DNA from: Palleronia sp. THAF1
Lineage (GTDB): Bacteria > Pseudomonadota > Alphaproteobacteria > Rhodobacterales > Rhodobacteraceae
Length of the DNA stretch: 64,000 nt
Assembly: GCF_009363795.1 (NCBI RefSeq)
Contig: NZ_CP045420.1
Span: 1,345,001 to 1,409,000 of the forward strand
Reading direction: 5' to 3'
Under the pieces are notes generated by a model. It did no database searches. It was not told where the DNA came from and worked only from the letters and a program-made list of their open reading frames with translations. Positions 9,701-18,400 of the stretch are shown here, one piece after another. Numbering within the stretch: the stretch's first letter is position 1; the number at the start of each line of letters is the position of its first letter. The translations under genes were made by a program, and so were the position numbers.

Positions 9701-10191
9701 AGCTCGGCGACAGCGATTGGTCTCCGCAGATCAACCTTGGGGTTCCGGTCCTGATACCGGAAGATTACGTACCCGATCTGGATGTACGCCTTGGACTTTA
9801 CCGTCGCCTGTCCGACCTGACGACGAAGGTGGAACTGGAAGGCTTCGCCGCCGAACTGATCGACCGTTTCGGCGAACTCCCGCGCGAGGTGAACACTCTG
9901 CTGCTGGTCGTACGCATCAAGGCCGAATGCAAGAAGGCCGGGATCGCCAAGCTCGACGCCGGGCCGAAGGGCGTCACGATCCAGTTCCATAACGATAAGT
10001 TCGCCTCTCCCGAAGGGCTGGTGGCCTTCATCAAGGATCAGGACGGCGAGGCGAAGGTGAAGGACAACAAGATCATTGTCCGCCGCGACTGGACCAAGGA
10101 CAGCCAGAAGATCAAGGGCAGCTTCGCGGTGGCGCAGGAATTGGCGCGGCACGTTAGGTCTGAGAAGGAGAAGAGAGCAAAGGCAGGGTAG
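6712..10191 (+). CDS. mfd: transcription-repair coupling factor Mfd
   Basis: ATP-dependent translocase that removes RNA polymerase stalled at DNA lesions and recruits UvrA, 1159 residues, a normal length. Order of parts: UvrB-like N-terminal domains 1-3, the RNA-polymerase-interacting (CarD-like) domain starting near residue 478 with GDLVVHVDHGVGRF, then the RecG-like helicase with Walker A GDVGFGKT at 629-636 and the DEEQ box at 730-733. Next come motif VI-type arginines in YQIRGRVGRAKTRA, and the C-terminal TRCF domain. The ATG at 6712 gives a full N-terminus; no strong ribosome site precedes it. It appears to be a single-gene unit. Confidence 0.97.
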   Translation: MPDTKRISLGGAPEGFDAHLVLSEVGKAGQVVHVARDDKRMAAMQAALAFFDPGLPVFTFPAWDCLPYDRVSPNADISAQRMATLAALCHAMPKRFVLLTTLNAATQKVPPRDTVADASFTATVGSRLDEEGLRKFLVRMGFTQAPTVIEQGDYAIRGGIIDVWPPGHDSPVRLDLFGDTLDGARRFDAATQRTTDKLKEVELAPVSEVILDEAAITRFRQNYRIEFGAAGTDDPLYEAVSAGRKHAGIEHWLGFFHDKLETLFDYLPDAAITLDDQVTPARLGRWDTIADQYDNRKDAMTKKGRVDSVYKPAPPETLYLDDAAWETAIKGHRIVRFHPLAQATGPGVADAGGRIGRNFSPERQQESVSLFGALADHVKAKRKDGQVIVASYSDGARERLQGLLEDEDVDGATLIRDFRDVPEGKGGLHLVVWGLEHGFEGAIDGTHLTVISEQDVLGDRLVRKSPKRKRAENFLTEAQSLSQGDLVVHVDHGVGRFQGMEVVTAAGAAHECVLIEYQGGDRLFLPVENIELLSRFGHEEGMLDRLGGGAWQSKKAKLKQRIREIADRLIRIAAERLLRKAPVLEPETHAWEDFSARFPYEETEDQMSAIEDVMADLGSGTPMDRLIVGDVGFGKTEVAMRAAFIAAMSGVQVAVIAPTTLLARQHYKSFADRFRGFPVQVRQLSRFVSDKDAKLTRQGIADGTCDIVIGTHALLAKSVKFKNLGLLVIDEEQRFGVNHKERLKSLRTDVHVLTLTATPIPRTLQMSLTGVRDLSIIGTPPVDRLAIRTYVSEFDAVTIREALLREHYRGGQSFLVAPRITDLTELEEFLKEEVPEISYVSANGQMAAGELDDRMNAFYDGKYDVLLATTIVESGLDIPTANTMVVWRADMFGLAQLYQIRGRVGRAKTRAYAYMTTKPRTKLTPTADKRLRVLGSLDSLGAGFTLASQDLDIRGAGNLVGEEQSGQIREVGFELYQSMLEETISKLKSGELEGAIELGDSDWSPQINLGVPVLIPEDYVPDLDVRLGLYRRLSDLTTKVELEGFAAELIDRFGELPREVNTLLLVVRIKAECKKAGIAKLDAGPKGVTIQFHNDKFASPEGLVAFIKDQDGEAKVKDNKIIVRRDWTKDSQKIKGSFAVAQELARHVRSEKEKRAKAG

Positions 10192-10204
10192 GGCTTGATC
10201 AGAG

Positions 10205-10219
10205 TTAACCTTTCGTTAA
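10205..10219 (+). promoter_or_regulatory. CtrA-type box before the Excalibur gene
   Basis: TTAA at 10205-10208 and TTAA at 10216-10219 are separated by exactly seven bases, matching the TTAA-N7-TTAA site of the alphaproteobacterial cell-cycle regulator CtrA. The site is part of a tandem direct repeat of the 11-mer TTAACCTTTCG (10205-10215 and 10216-10226). It ends nine bases before the ATG at 10229. Confidence 0.45.
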
Positions 10220-10228
10220 CCTTTCGCC

Positions 10229-10477
10229 ATGTTCCGTACGATTCTCGTCTTGGCCTTCATCGCCGACCCCGCTTTCGCCGATCCCAAACCGTTGGCAGAG
10301 ACGGCCTTCGCACCGTTCCTGACAGCGCAGACGTTCAGTTGCTCGCGCAAGACCTGTGGTCAGATGCGATCCTGCGCAGAAGCCTGTCATGCTCTCGTTG
10401 TTTGCGGTGATACGGCACGCGACCGGGACCGCGACGGCATCCCTTGCGAGTCGATATGCGGCAACACACGCTGCTAA
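10229..10477 (+). CDS. secreted Excalibur calcium-binding domain protein
   Basis: An 82-residue protein with an N-terminal signal peptide (about residues 1-17, cut after AFA) and a cysteine-rich mature part. The C-terminus carries the Excalibur signature DRDRDGIPCESICG, a short EF-hand-like calcium loop bracketed by cysteines, so it is probably an exported, disulfide-bonded protein. Six cysteines precede or surround the loop. Its function is not known; Excalibur domains are often attached to cell-surface proteins or nucleases, but here the domain stands almost alone. It ends in a four-base CTAA shared with the stop of the convergent methyltransferase-like gene. A CtrA-type box lies directly upstream. 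Confidence 0.8.
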   Translation: MFRTILVLAFIADPAFADPKPLAETAFAPFLTAQTFSCSRKTCGQMRSCAEACHALVVCGDTARDRDRDGIPCESICGNTRC

Positions 10478-11016
10478 AAGAACCGGACACGCTTTCGATA
10501 ATCTGCATGTGCCGCCCCGTGCCGTCGGGCTAGCGCACGATCTTCAACCCAGCTTGCATAGCCCAGCGCCGCGCAGCCCGCCGCCGCTGCAATCAGAGAT
10601 GACGGCGCCGCGAACAGTAGCCCCAGCCCGATCAGGCTGACGATCTGGCCTGCGTATTGCGGGTGCCTCCGGTGTGCGTAGGACCCGGTCTTGACCAGCC
10701 CCACGTCCCAGCCACTCGTGCCGCCCAGCCCCAGATCCCAGATGCCGCGCCCTTGCACCCAGAAGGACAGCGCCGTCAGGGCCACGCCGCCAATGCCCCA
10801 GCGGAACCAAGCGGGCCATCCCAACAGGTTCCACGCCTCTGAACCTGCATTGATAAGGCCGACGTAGATCGCCGTGGTCAGGCCCCACGCCCAGATCGCT
10901 GATACCCAACCGCCGCGCCTTGGGGGCCAAATCTGCGCGATGCCGCGATCGGATACGAACAGAATCACGCCCCACGCGGCAGACGCGCCCAAAGACAGCA
11001 GCAGCCAGACGCTCAT
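10474..11016 (-). CDS. isoprenylcysteine carboxyl methyltransferase family membrane protein
   Basis: Membrane protein of 180 residues with about five hydrophobic segments and the ICMT/phospholipid-methyltransferase signature near the C-terminus: GSYAHRRHPQYAG followed by a helix, then WVEDRALARRHG and DYRKRV. In this family the RHPxY and E/R residues bind S-adenosylmethionine at the membrane. Bacterial members have few known substrates, so only the family can be named. A longer TTG start exists six codons upstream, but I chose the ATG at 11016. It lies last in the fabI-lysE-gpt minus-strand series, 67 bases after the phosphoribosyltransferase. Confidence 0.8.
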   Translation of the reverse strand: MSVWLLLSLGASAAWGVILFVSDRGIAQIWPPRRGGWVSAIWAWGLTTAIYVGLINAGSEAWNLLGWPAWFRWGIGGVALTALSFWVQGRGIWDLGLGGTSGWDVGLVKTGSYAHRRHPQYAGQIVSLIGLGLLFAAPSSLIAAAAGCAALGYASWVEDRALARRHGAAHADYRKRVRFF

Positions 11017-11083
11017 GGCTTCATCGTTCCGCAAATACCTCGGGTGAGCGGCGCAGCCGCGAGGGCAGAGCCCTGAAGTCCCA

Positions 11084-11605
11084 TCAATCGGTGCCGCGGT
11101 AGGGGGGCACGTATTGCAGGCCCATGTCCCAGGGGAAGAAGATCCACGTGTCCTGGCTGACCTCGGTGATGAAGGTATCCACCTGCGCGCGCCCCTTGGG
11201 TTTGGCGTAGACGGTGGCGAAATGCGCGTTCGGATAAAGCTCTCGCACCAGTTCCAGCGTGCGGCCCGAGTCGACCAGATCGTCGACCACCAGGATTCCG
11301 GAGCCGTCGCCCATCATCTCGGAATCTGGCGACTTCAGCACCTTGGCATGGCTTTGCGACTGATGATCGTAGGACTTCACGCTGATCGTATCGACGGTGC
11401 GGATGTCCAGTTCCCGCGCCACGATCATCGCAGGCGCCATGCCGCCGCGCGTGATCGCCACGACAGCACGCCAGCCACCGCCCTTGTCGCCCGCATCGCC
11501 ATCGGGGCCCATGCCATCCAGCCGCCACGCCAGCGCGCGGGCATCGCGGTGCAGCTGGTCCCAGCTGACGTGAAAGCCCTTCTCGTGGGGCAAGCGGTCG
11601 GTCAT
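11084..11605 (-). CDS. gpt: xanthine(-guanine) phosphoribosyltransferase
   Basis: Purine salvage enzyme that joins xanthine or guanine to PRPP, 173 residues. The PRPP-binding loop is [15 protein letters not shown], and the family-specific [15 protein letters not shown] tail is present at the C-terminus. [19 protein letters not shown] provides the pyrophosphate loop. The open frame extends upstream, but an AAGGAG box sits seven bases before the ATG at 11605 and settles the start. Eleven bases separate it from the LysE-type gene, so they are likely co-transcribed. The protein is slightly longer than the E. coli enzyme because of an insert around residues 30-45 rich in G and D. Confidence 0.92.
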   Translation of the reverse strand: MTDRLPHEKGFHVSWDQLHRDARALAWRLDGMGPDGDAGDKGGGWRAVVAITRGGMAPAMIVARELDIRTVDTISVKSYDHQSQSHAKVLKSPDSEMMGDGSGILVVDDLVDSGRTLELVRELYPNAHFATVYAKPKGRAQVDTFITEVSQDTWIFFPWDMGLQYVPPYRGTD

Positions 11606-11616
11606 GGCGGTCTCCT

Positions 11617-12231
11617 TTAAGTCAGTGCGACGCGCACACCCAGTGCGCCCAGTATGGTGCCCATCCCGCGATCCAGCCAGCCTTTCGCGCGCGTATAGAC
11701 CGCGCGCGGTCCAGGCAGTGAGAACAGGCGCGCGGTGATCAGATACCACGCCACCTCGACCCACAGGATATTAAACAGGACGATGGCCTTGTCCCCCAGC
11801 GTCGCCGTCAGTGGCACAAGGCCGACGAAGACAGCGCCGAAGAAGATGGCGGGCTTGGGGTTGGCCAGCTGCGCCAGCGTGCCCAGTCGGATCGCCGACC
11901 ACATGCCGCGCGGCGGTTGATTGGGCAGGGCGGTCGGCAGCGGCTCTGACGCGTGGCGCCACATCTGTACGCCCAGCCACAGCAGGAACAGACCGCCGCC
12001 GATTTTCAGGACGACGAAGAGGGGCGGCACGATCTGGAACAACAGGGCAAGGCCCAACAGCGCCGCCGCCGCCCAAAGCATCGCACCAATCCCGAACCCC
12101 AGCGCCAGCCCGGCGGCAGGGCGGAAGCCTTCGGACACAGCCGTGCGGATTTGCAGCACGAAGGATGGCCCCGGAGAGATCGCCGCGAGAAGATGGGCAA
12201 TCGCCACGCCGATGAAGGCCGCAAGGCTCAT
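11617..12231 (-). CDS. LysE/RhtB family amino-acid exporter
   Basis: Inner-membrane exporter of 204 residues with six predicted helices. The N-terminal family signature [24 protein letters not shown] (shown in part by SPGP at about 19-22) and the central NPKPAIFFG motif are both present, typical of LysE/RhtB translocators that export amino acids or related metabolites. The substrate cannot be inferred. It begins six bases after the fabI stop and is followed closely by gpt, so it belongs to the same minus-strand unit. An isolated ribosome site is not obvious, consistent with coupling to fabI translation. Confidence 0.88.
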   Translation of the reverse strand: MSLAAFIGVAIAHLLAAISPGPSFVLQIRTAVSEGFRPAAGLALGFGIGAMLWAAAALLGLALLFQIVPPLFVVLKIGGGLFLLWLGVQMWRHASEPLPTALPNQPPRGMWSAIRLGTLAQLANPKPAIFFGAVFVGLVPLTATLGDKAIVLFNILWVEVAWYLITARLFSLPGPRAVYTRAKGWLDRGMGTILGALGVRVALT

Positions 12232-12237
12232 CGCGGG

Positions 12238-13041
12238 TCAGTCACGAGTGATATCGGGCGCGTCGGGGTTCTTCATGCCGACAACATGGTAGCCCGAGTC
12301 CACATGCAGGATCTCTCCGGTCACGGCAGAGCCAAGGTCGGACAGCAGATAGAGCGCGGATTTGCCCACCTCTTCCTGCGTCACCGTCCGGCGCAGGGGA
12401 GAGTTGTATTCGTTCCACTTCATGATGTAGCGAAAATCGCCGATGCCGCTGGCAGCCAGCGTTTTGATCGTTCCCGCGCTGATGGCATTCACGCGGATAC
12501 CGTCGCGGCCAAGATCCTCGGCCATGTAGCGCACGCTGGCTTCCAATGCGGCCTTGGCCACGCCCATCACGTTATAATGCGGCATAACCTTTTCGGCGCC
12601 GTAGTAGGTCAGCGTCAGGGCCGATCCGCCGTCTGTCATCAGCTTTTCGGCGCGCTGCATCACGGCGGTGAACGAATAGCACGAGATATCCAGAGACATC
12701 TGGAAGTTCTCGCGGCTGGTGTCGACGTAGCGCCCACGCAGTTCGGATTTGTCCGAAAATCCAATGGCGTGGACGACGAAGTCGATCTTGCCCCAACGCT
12801 CTTTGATCTGATCGAACAGCGCATCCAGGCTGCCCATGTCGGCCACGTTGCATTCGACCAGAAAGTCGGAACCAACCTTTTCGGCGAGCGGGCCGACGCG
12901 CTTCTTCAGCGCCTCGCCTTGATACGAAAAGCACATCTCTGCGCCTTCGTCGGCCAGCGCCTTGGCGATGCCCCAGGCGATCGACTTGTCGTTCGCCAAC
13001 CCCATGATGAGGCCGCGTTTTCCTGCCATCATCCCCGCCAT
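12238..13041 (-). CDS. fabI: enoyl-[acyl-carrier-protein] reductase (NADH)
   Basis: Final reductase of fatty-acid elongation, 267 residues, short-chain dehydrogenase fold. It has the FabI-type nucleotide loop [16 protein letters not shown] near residue 14 instead of the classical SDR TGxxxGIG. The active site appears as [22 protein letters not shown] with the Tyr-x6-Lys arrangement, and [17 protein letters not shown] follows. The ATG at 13041 has GGAG eight bases upstream. It is the first gene of a four-gene minus-strand series and is divergent from pdxH over an 83-base gap that must hold both promoters. Confidence 0.95.
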   Translation of the reverse strand: MAGMMAGKRGLIMGLANDKSIAWGIAKALADEGAEMCFSYQGEALKKRVGPLAEKVGSDFLVECNVADMGSLDALFDQIKERWGKIDFVVHAIGFSDKSELRGRYVDTSRENFQMSLDISCYSFTAVMQRAEKLMTDGGSALTLTYYGAEKVMPHYNVMGVAKAALEASVRYMAEDLGRDGIRVNAISAGTIKTLAASGIGDFRYIMKWNEYNSPLRRTVTQEEVGKSALYLLSDLGSAVTGEILHVDSGYHVVGMKNPDAPDITRD

Positions 13042-13124
13042 GGTATCGCTCCGTCCTTGTGATCTCTGTTCCGGCGGGATTAGGCCATAGAGATAGAGTC
13101 ATCAAGAGCGACGGGAACACGGAC

Positions 13125-13730
13125 ATGACGCAGGGAACCAGCATATTTGGCGCAAGCGATCCGGTGGCACTGCTGCGCGACTGGATGGAGCGGGCCGCCA
13201 AGACCGAACCGAACGACCCCAACGCCATTGCGCTTGGCACGGTGGATGCGAATGGTCTGCCGAACGTGCGGATCGTTCTGCTGAAAGAGATCGAGGCGGA
13301 TGCCTTCGTCTTCTACACCAATTACGACAGCGCCAAGGGGCTAGAGTTGACGGCCAGCGGGCAGGCGGCCTTCGCGATCCACTGGAAGACCATGCGGCGT
13401 CAGGTTCGGGTGCGCGGCACGGTCGAGCGTGAGGACGGCGCACAAGCCGACGCCTATTATGCGTCCCGCGATCTGGGCTCACGTCTGGGAGCCTGGGCGT
13501 CCGAGCAGTCGCGTCCCTTGGCAGACCGGGCCACGTTGGAGGCGCGGGTGAAGGAAGCCGCAGATCGATTCGGCGACGCGCCGCCGCGTCCAGATCACTG
13601 GGGCGGGTTCCGCATTCGGCCCGTCGAGATCGAATTCTGGCAGGACGGTGAACACCGCCTTCACGACCGGGAACGCTGGGTAAAAATCAAGAACAATGAG
13701 CAATGGGATGTGAAAAGACTTTTTCCTTGA
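13125..13730 (+). CDS. pdxH: pyridoxamine 5'-phosphate oxidase
   Basis: FMN enzyme that makes pyridoxal 5'-phosphate from pyridoxine or pyridoxamine phosphate, 201 residues. FMN-binding and active-site segments are [46 protein letters not shown] and the C-terminal [15 protein letters not shown] with RLHDR. The open frame starts 22 codons earlier, but the ATG at 13125 gives the expected short N-terminus. The C-terminus ends RLFP where RLNP or RLYP is usual, a minor change. PLP users nearby include the Cys/Met enzyme at 39.7 kb, but no operon link is implied. Confidence 0.94.
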   Translation: MTQGTSIFGASDPVALLRDWMERAAKTEPNDPNAIALGTVDANGLPNVRIVLLKEIEADAFVFYTNYDSAKGLELTASGQAAFAIHWKTMRRQVRVRGTVEREDGAQADAYYASRDLGSRLGAWASEQSRPLADRATLEARVKEAADRFGDAPPRPDHWGGFRIRPVEIEFWQDGEHRLHDRERWVKIKNNEQWDVKRLFP

Positions 13731-13760
13731 GCGATAATTGCGTAGACCTCCTCTATTGAT

Positions 13761-13783
13761 CGGCGGACGGGACAGGTCCGCCG
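13761..13783 (+). other. GC-rich hairpin in the cold-shock gene leader
   Basis: CGGCGGAC (13761-13768) pairs perfectly with GTCCGCCG (13776-13783) around a seven-base loop. No T run follows, so it is not a classical terminator. It sits 40 bases before the start of the cold-shock gene and could shape that mRNA leader, or end pdxH transcripts with Rho help. Confidence 0.45.
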
Positions 13784-13823
13784 TGACAGACAAGGGGCGA
13801 TAGAACGCTTCCACGGAGGACAT

Positions 13824-14423
13824 ATGCCTGACGACACATCTGAGGAATCTACCGTCCATTCAGGTCTGGTGAAGTGGTTCGACAGTACGAAAGGCTATGG
13901 TTTCGTCGTTTGCGAAGGCGTTGCACGCGATATTCTTCTTCACGCCAATGTGCTGCGCAACTTCGGCCAGAACAGTGTGGCAGACGGTGCCAAGGTGCGT
14001 CTGCGTGTGGTCGAGACCGACCGTGGTATTCAGGCACAGGAAGTTCTGGAAATCGAAGCGCCCGAATTCGAAGGCGCCGACGATGGCATGTCGCGCAGCC
14101 TGCCGTTCGACGAAACGCTCGTCGGTGGCGATCTGGAGCCGGCCCGCGTCAAATGGTTCGACCGCGCCAAGGGCTTCGGGTTTGCCAATGTCTTCGGTCT
14201 CGGCGAAGATGTATTCATCCACGTCGAGGTTCTGCGCCGGTCATCCCTGGCCGACCTGCAACCCGGCGAGGCGATCGCGATCCGCGTGGCCGAAGGCGCC
14301 CGTGGACGCTTGGCGACACAGGTGAACGCATGGGAACACGCAGTGGGCAATACCGGATTGGCGGAGCTTTCGGCCGAGACCGACAGCGTGGTCGAATTTC
14401 AGGGCCGCGAGGCTGCGGAGTAG
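13824..14423 (+). CDS. protein with two cold-shock domains
   Basis: Nucleic-acid-binding protein of 199 residues with two CSD copies. The first spans about residues 12-75 with GLVKWFDSTKGYGFVVCEG, and the second about 108-172 with ARVKWFDRAKGFGFANVFG and DVFIHVEVL. The RNP-1-like KGYGFV/KGFGFA and the RNP-2-like DVFIH are seen; the first copy has DILLH in the RNP-2 position. An acidic linker joins them. Such double-CSD proteins are common in alphaproteobacteria and act as RNA chaperones. A GGAGG box precedes the ATG. A hairpin lies in the leader, and the DUF192 gene overlaps its 3' end. Confidence 0.92.
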   Translation: MPDDTSEESTVHSGLVKWFDSTKGYGFVVCEGVARDILLHANVLRNFGQNSVADGAKVRLRVVETDRGIQAQEVLEIEAPEFEGADDGMSRSLPFDETLVGGDLEPARVKWFDRAKGFGFANVFGLGEDVFIHVEVLRRSSLADLQPGEAIAIRVAEGARGRLATQVNAWEHAVGNTGLAELSAETDSVVEFQGREAAE

Positions 14424-14881
14424 TCACGGCGTTTCTGGGCGTCGTCGCGTCCGCAGGGTTCGCAACAGCGCAATGCGCGCCTGAGTCTGTCGAACTGCGT
14501 GGCGATTGGGGAAAGGCCCGCTTCGCCGTCGATGTGGCCGATGATGATCGCGAACGCGCGCAAGGTCTGATGAACGTTGAATCGATGCCGACCATGCAGG
14601 GCATGTTGTTTGTCTACGAATCAGAACAACCCGCCAGCTTCTGGATGCGCAACACGCTGATCCCACTGGATATGTTGTTCATGGACGACAGCGGCACGAT
14701 CACTCACATCCATGAGAATGCCGTTCCGCTGGACGAGACACCGATCCCCGGCGGGGACAAGGTGCGCGCGGTGCTGGAGATCAACGGCGGGCTGTCCGCG
14801 CGTCTGGGGATCGAAGAGGGCACGGTGCTGCGTCACCCTGCGTTGCCGCAAGATGAAGCGGCATGGGCCTGCGGCAACTAA
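14330..14881 (+). CDS. DUF192 family exported protein
   Basis: Periplasmic protein with a DUF192 domain: FAVDVADDDRERAQGLMNVESMP and FWMRNTLIPLDMLFMD followed by VLEINGGL, all family hallmarks. The hydrophobic run VVTAFLGVVASAGFATAQ is a signal peptide core. No ATG, GTG or TTG lies close before that core in this frame. The nearest in-frame start is the ATG at 14330, which has an AGGTG box six bases upstream and gives a 48-residue leader with a long arginine-rich n-region. This start overlaps the cold-shock gene by 94 bases. A non-standard start near 14420-14435 is the alternative. The function of DUF192 is unknown. Confidence 0.75.
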   Translation: MGTRSGQYRIGGAFGRDRQRGRISGPRGCGVVTAFLGVVASAGFATAQCAPESVELRGDWGKARFAVDVADDDRERAQGLMNVESMPTMQGMLFVYESEQPASFWMRNTLIPLDMLFMDDSGTITHIHENAVPLDETPIPGGDKVRAVLEINGGLSARLGIEEGTVLRHPALPQDEAAWACGN

Positions 14882-14925
14882 AGTCGCTTTCCTTGAGCGA
14901 TCTTGCACGTTAGGACGGCGCACGT

Positions 14926-15002
<77 letters not shown>

Positions 15003-15189
15003 TTTTCACTATTCTCGTACGAAGCTTCAGGCGTGGCGTTACATGCCTTTGCACGGGTCGGAGATTCGGTGCCGATTCCGCTTTGCCTCTACCAGATGTA
15101 GTGATCATGTCGCAGTCGCCGCCCATGCATTGCGGGTGATCTGCCGAAGATTTGGGCACGCTCGCTAATTGTCCACCCTATACCGACCC

Positions 15190-15198
15190 TGTGGATAA
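15190..15198 (-). promoter_or_regulatory. DnaA box upstream of nrdJ
   Basis: TGTGGATAA on the plus strand is the exact complement of the consensus DnaA box TTATCCACA. It lies 280 bases before the nrdJ start. A single 9-mer can occur by chance, but the position before a ribonucleotide reductase gene is suggestive, since DnaA controls nrdAB in E. coli. Confidence 0.35.
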
Positions 15199-15289
15199 CT
15201 TCAGCCGCGACGCCTATCCTCAAGGGATTATTGCGGAAATGGCGGTCGGGTGGCGCGGCGAGGGAATCACTCGATCCCGTCAAGAAAAA

Positions 15290-15304
15290 TTAACGGTGTA
15301 TAAA
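15290..15304 (+). promoter_or_regulatory. near-consensus CtrA-like site upstream of nrdJ
   Basis: TTAA-N7-TAAA (15290-15304), one mismatch from TTAA-N7-TTAA. It lies in the AT-rich part of the nrdJ upstream region. Weak on its own. Confidence 0.25.
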
Positions 15305-15477
15305 CGCCAAAATTCGTTTGCGCCGATGGTGGCGACACGTCAAGTTGTGCGAACGAAACGGCAGACCACCACATTTTGTTATCCGGCGCATCCTCGCACA
15401 TAGCGGGTCCGAGCATCATGTGCGCCCGTCAGAGGCAGGGGTCGGCTTGGGCATTGGATATAAAGGGGCGCATACGC

Positions 15478-18400
15478 ATGAAAATCGATCGTAAGTTCAC
15501 CAAGGCCGGGCAGGACGCCTACGCCGCGCTGGAATTCACCACCACCGTCAGCGAGATTCGTAATCCCGACGGTACGGTCGTGTTCAAGAACGATGCGGTC
15601 GAAGTGCCCACAAGCTGGAGCCAGGTCGCCAGCGACGTCATCGCCCAGAAGTATTTCCGCAAGGCCGGCATCCCCGAAAAGCTGAAGCGCGTGAAGGAAA
15701 AGGGCGTGCCTGAATTTCTGTGGCGCTCTGTCCCTGATGGTGACTGCGCACGTGACGGCGAGTCGTCGGCCAAGCAGGTGTTCGACCGTCTGGCTGGTGC
15801 CTGGACCTACTGGGGCTGGAAGGGTGGGTACTTCACCACTGAAGAGGACGCGCAGGCCTATTTCGACGAGATGCGCTATATGCTGGCCACGCAAAAGGCT
15901 GCGCCGAACAGCCCGCAGTGGTTCAACACCGGTCTGCACTGGGCCTACGGCATCGACGGTCCCAGCCAGGGCCACCACTACGTGGACTGGCAGACAGGCG
16001 AGTTGACGGCCTCCAACTCCGCTTATGAGCATCCGCAGCCCCACGCCTGCTTCATTCAATCCGTATCCGATGACTTGGTGAACGATGGTGGCATCATGGA
16101 CCTGTGGGTCCGTGAAGCGCGCCTCTTCAAGTACGGCTCTGGCACGGGATCGAACTTCAGCCAGTTGCGAGGCGAGGGTGAGCCCCTGTCCGGCGGCGGC
16201 AAGTCTTCGGGCCTCATGGGCTTCCTGAAGATCGGTGACCGCGCGGCAGGCGCCATCAAGTCGGGCGGCACCACGCGCCGGGCGGCCAAGATGGTGATCT
16301 GTGACGCCGATCACCCCGATATCGAGAAGTTCATCAACTGGAAGGTCATCGAAGAGCAGAAGGTCGCGTCGCTCGTGGCCGGTTCCAAGCTGCACGCCCG
16401 TGAGCTAAACGGCATCTTCGCCGCCATCGCCGAGAACGCCGATCAGGGTGACGACCGTTACGATCCCAACGCCAACGCCGCGCTGAAGGCCGCGATCAAA
16501 TCCGCCAAGTCGGTTGCGATCCCGGAAACCTACATCAAGCGTGTGCTGGATTACGCCCGCCAAGGCTACACAAGCATCGAATTCCCGACCTACGATACTG
16601 ACTGGGACTCCGAAGCCTATTCCTCCGTCTCTGGCCAGAACTCCAACAACTCGATCCGCGTGACCGACGCGTTCCTCAAGGCCGTCAAGGACGATGCCGA
16701 CTGGGAACTGCTACGCCGCACCGATGGTTCTGTCGCCAAGACTCTGAAGGCCCGCGAATTGTGGGAGCAGGTCGGCCACGCCGCCTGGGCTTGCGCCGAC
16801 CCCGGCATTCAGTTCCACGACACGGTGAACGCCTGGCACACTTGCCCCGAAGACGGCCCGATCCGCGGCTCGAACCCGTGTTCGGAGTACATGTTCCTGG
16901 ACGACACGGCGTGTAACCTCGCCTCCATGAACCTGCTGACCTTCCTGAAGGACGGCGAGTTTCAGTCCGCCGACTACATGCACGCCACCCGCCTGTGGAC
17001 GATCACGCTGGAAATCAGCGTGATGATGGCGCAGTTCCCCTCGAAAGAGATCGCGCAGCGCAGCTACGACTTCCGCACCTTGGGTCTGGGCTATGCCAAC
17101 ATCGGCGGCCTGCTGATGAACATGGGCTACGGCTACGACAGCATCGAGGGTCGCGCCCTGTGCGGTGCGCTGACCGCGCTGATGACGGGCGTGTCCTACG
17201 CCACATCGGCCGAAATGGCGTCCGAGCTGGGCGCGTTCCCCGGCTACGCCAAGAACGCCGAGCACATGCTGCGCGTCATCCGCAATCACCGTACAGCGGC
17301 CCACGGCAAGACCGACGGTTACGAAGGACTGGACGTGAAGCCGGTCGCTTTGGACCACGCCGACTGCCCCGATGCGTCCTTGATTGAGCTGGCCACCAGC
17401 GCCTGGGACGAGGCTTTGGCCTTGGGTGAGCAGCACGGCTACCGCAACGCTCAGGTATCGGTCATCGCGCCCACGGGTACCATCGGCCTGGTGATGGATT
17501 GCGACACCACGGGAATCGAGCCAGACTTTGCGCTGGTGAAGTTCAAGAAGTTGGCCGGTGGCGGCTACTTCAAGATCATCAACCGCTCTGTCCCTGCCGC
17601 TTTGGAAAAGCTGGGCTACGGCTCTGCCCAGATCGAAGAGATGGTCGCCTACGCCGTCGGTCACGCCAGCATGGGTAACGCACCGGGCATCAACCACACC
17701 TCTCTGATCGGTCACGGCTTCGGAGAGGCCGAGATCAAGGCGATCGAGGCCGCGCTGCCTACCGCGTTCGACATCAAGTTCGTCTTCAACCAGTGGACGC
17801 TGGGCGAAGAGTTCTGCACCAAGACGCTGGGCATCCCGGTTGCCAAGCTGAACGACCCGTCGTTCAACCTGCTGCAGCACCTTGGTTTCTCGAAGGCCGA
17901 CATCGACGCTGCGAACACACACGTCTGCGGGGCGATGACGCTGGAAGGCGCACCGCATCTTGATCCCAAGCACTACCACGTGTTCGATTGCGCCAACGCC
18001 TGCGGCAAGATCGGCAAGCGGTATCTGTCCGTCGAAAGCCACATCCATATGATGGCGGCGGCGCAGTCGTTCATCTCTGGTGCGATCTCGAAGACGATCA
18101 ACATGCCGAACTCGGCCACGGTCGAGGATTGCCAGAAGGCCTATGAGCTGTCGTGGTCTCTGGGCACCAAGGCCAACGCGCTGTACCGCGACGGCTCGAA
18201 GCTGTCGCAGCCGCTGGCCTCGGCCCTGATCGACGACGACGATGAGGCCGAAGAGGTTCTGGCCACCGGCACCGCGCAGGAAAAGGCGCAGGTGCTGGCC
18301 GAAAAGATCGTCGAGAAGATCATCTACAAGGAAGTCGCGCAGGCCCGCGAAAAGCTGCCCGAGCGGCGTCGTGGCTACACCCAGAAGGCCATCGTCGGCG

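Larger units (their letters stand above)
15003..15477. other. long intergenic region upstream of nrdJ
   Basis: This 475-base stretch has no open frame with coding character and is AT-richer towards nrdJ. It contains a perfect DnaA box and a near-CtrA site, listed separately. I looked for the conserved core of a cobalamin riboswitch (GCCACTG box) and for a palindromic NrdR box and found neither. Confidence 0.5.

Noticed and set aside
13722-14901. 14-base exact repeat TTTCCTTGAGCGAT at 13722-13735 and 14888-14901
   Set aside because: It looks like a heat-shock-type -35 region (CTTGA), but the spacing to any CTAT-like -10 is wrong at both places. Probably coincidence or a minor end-of-gene motif.
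15003-15477. Cobalamin riboswitch or NrdR box before nrdJ
   Set aside because: No B12-box-like core and no paired long-range helices were visible. The ACCACATTTTGTTA stretch near 15367 is not palindromic enough for an NrdR site.
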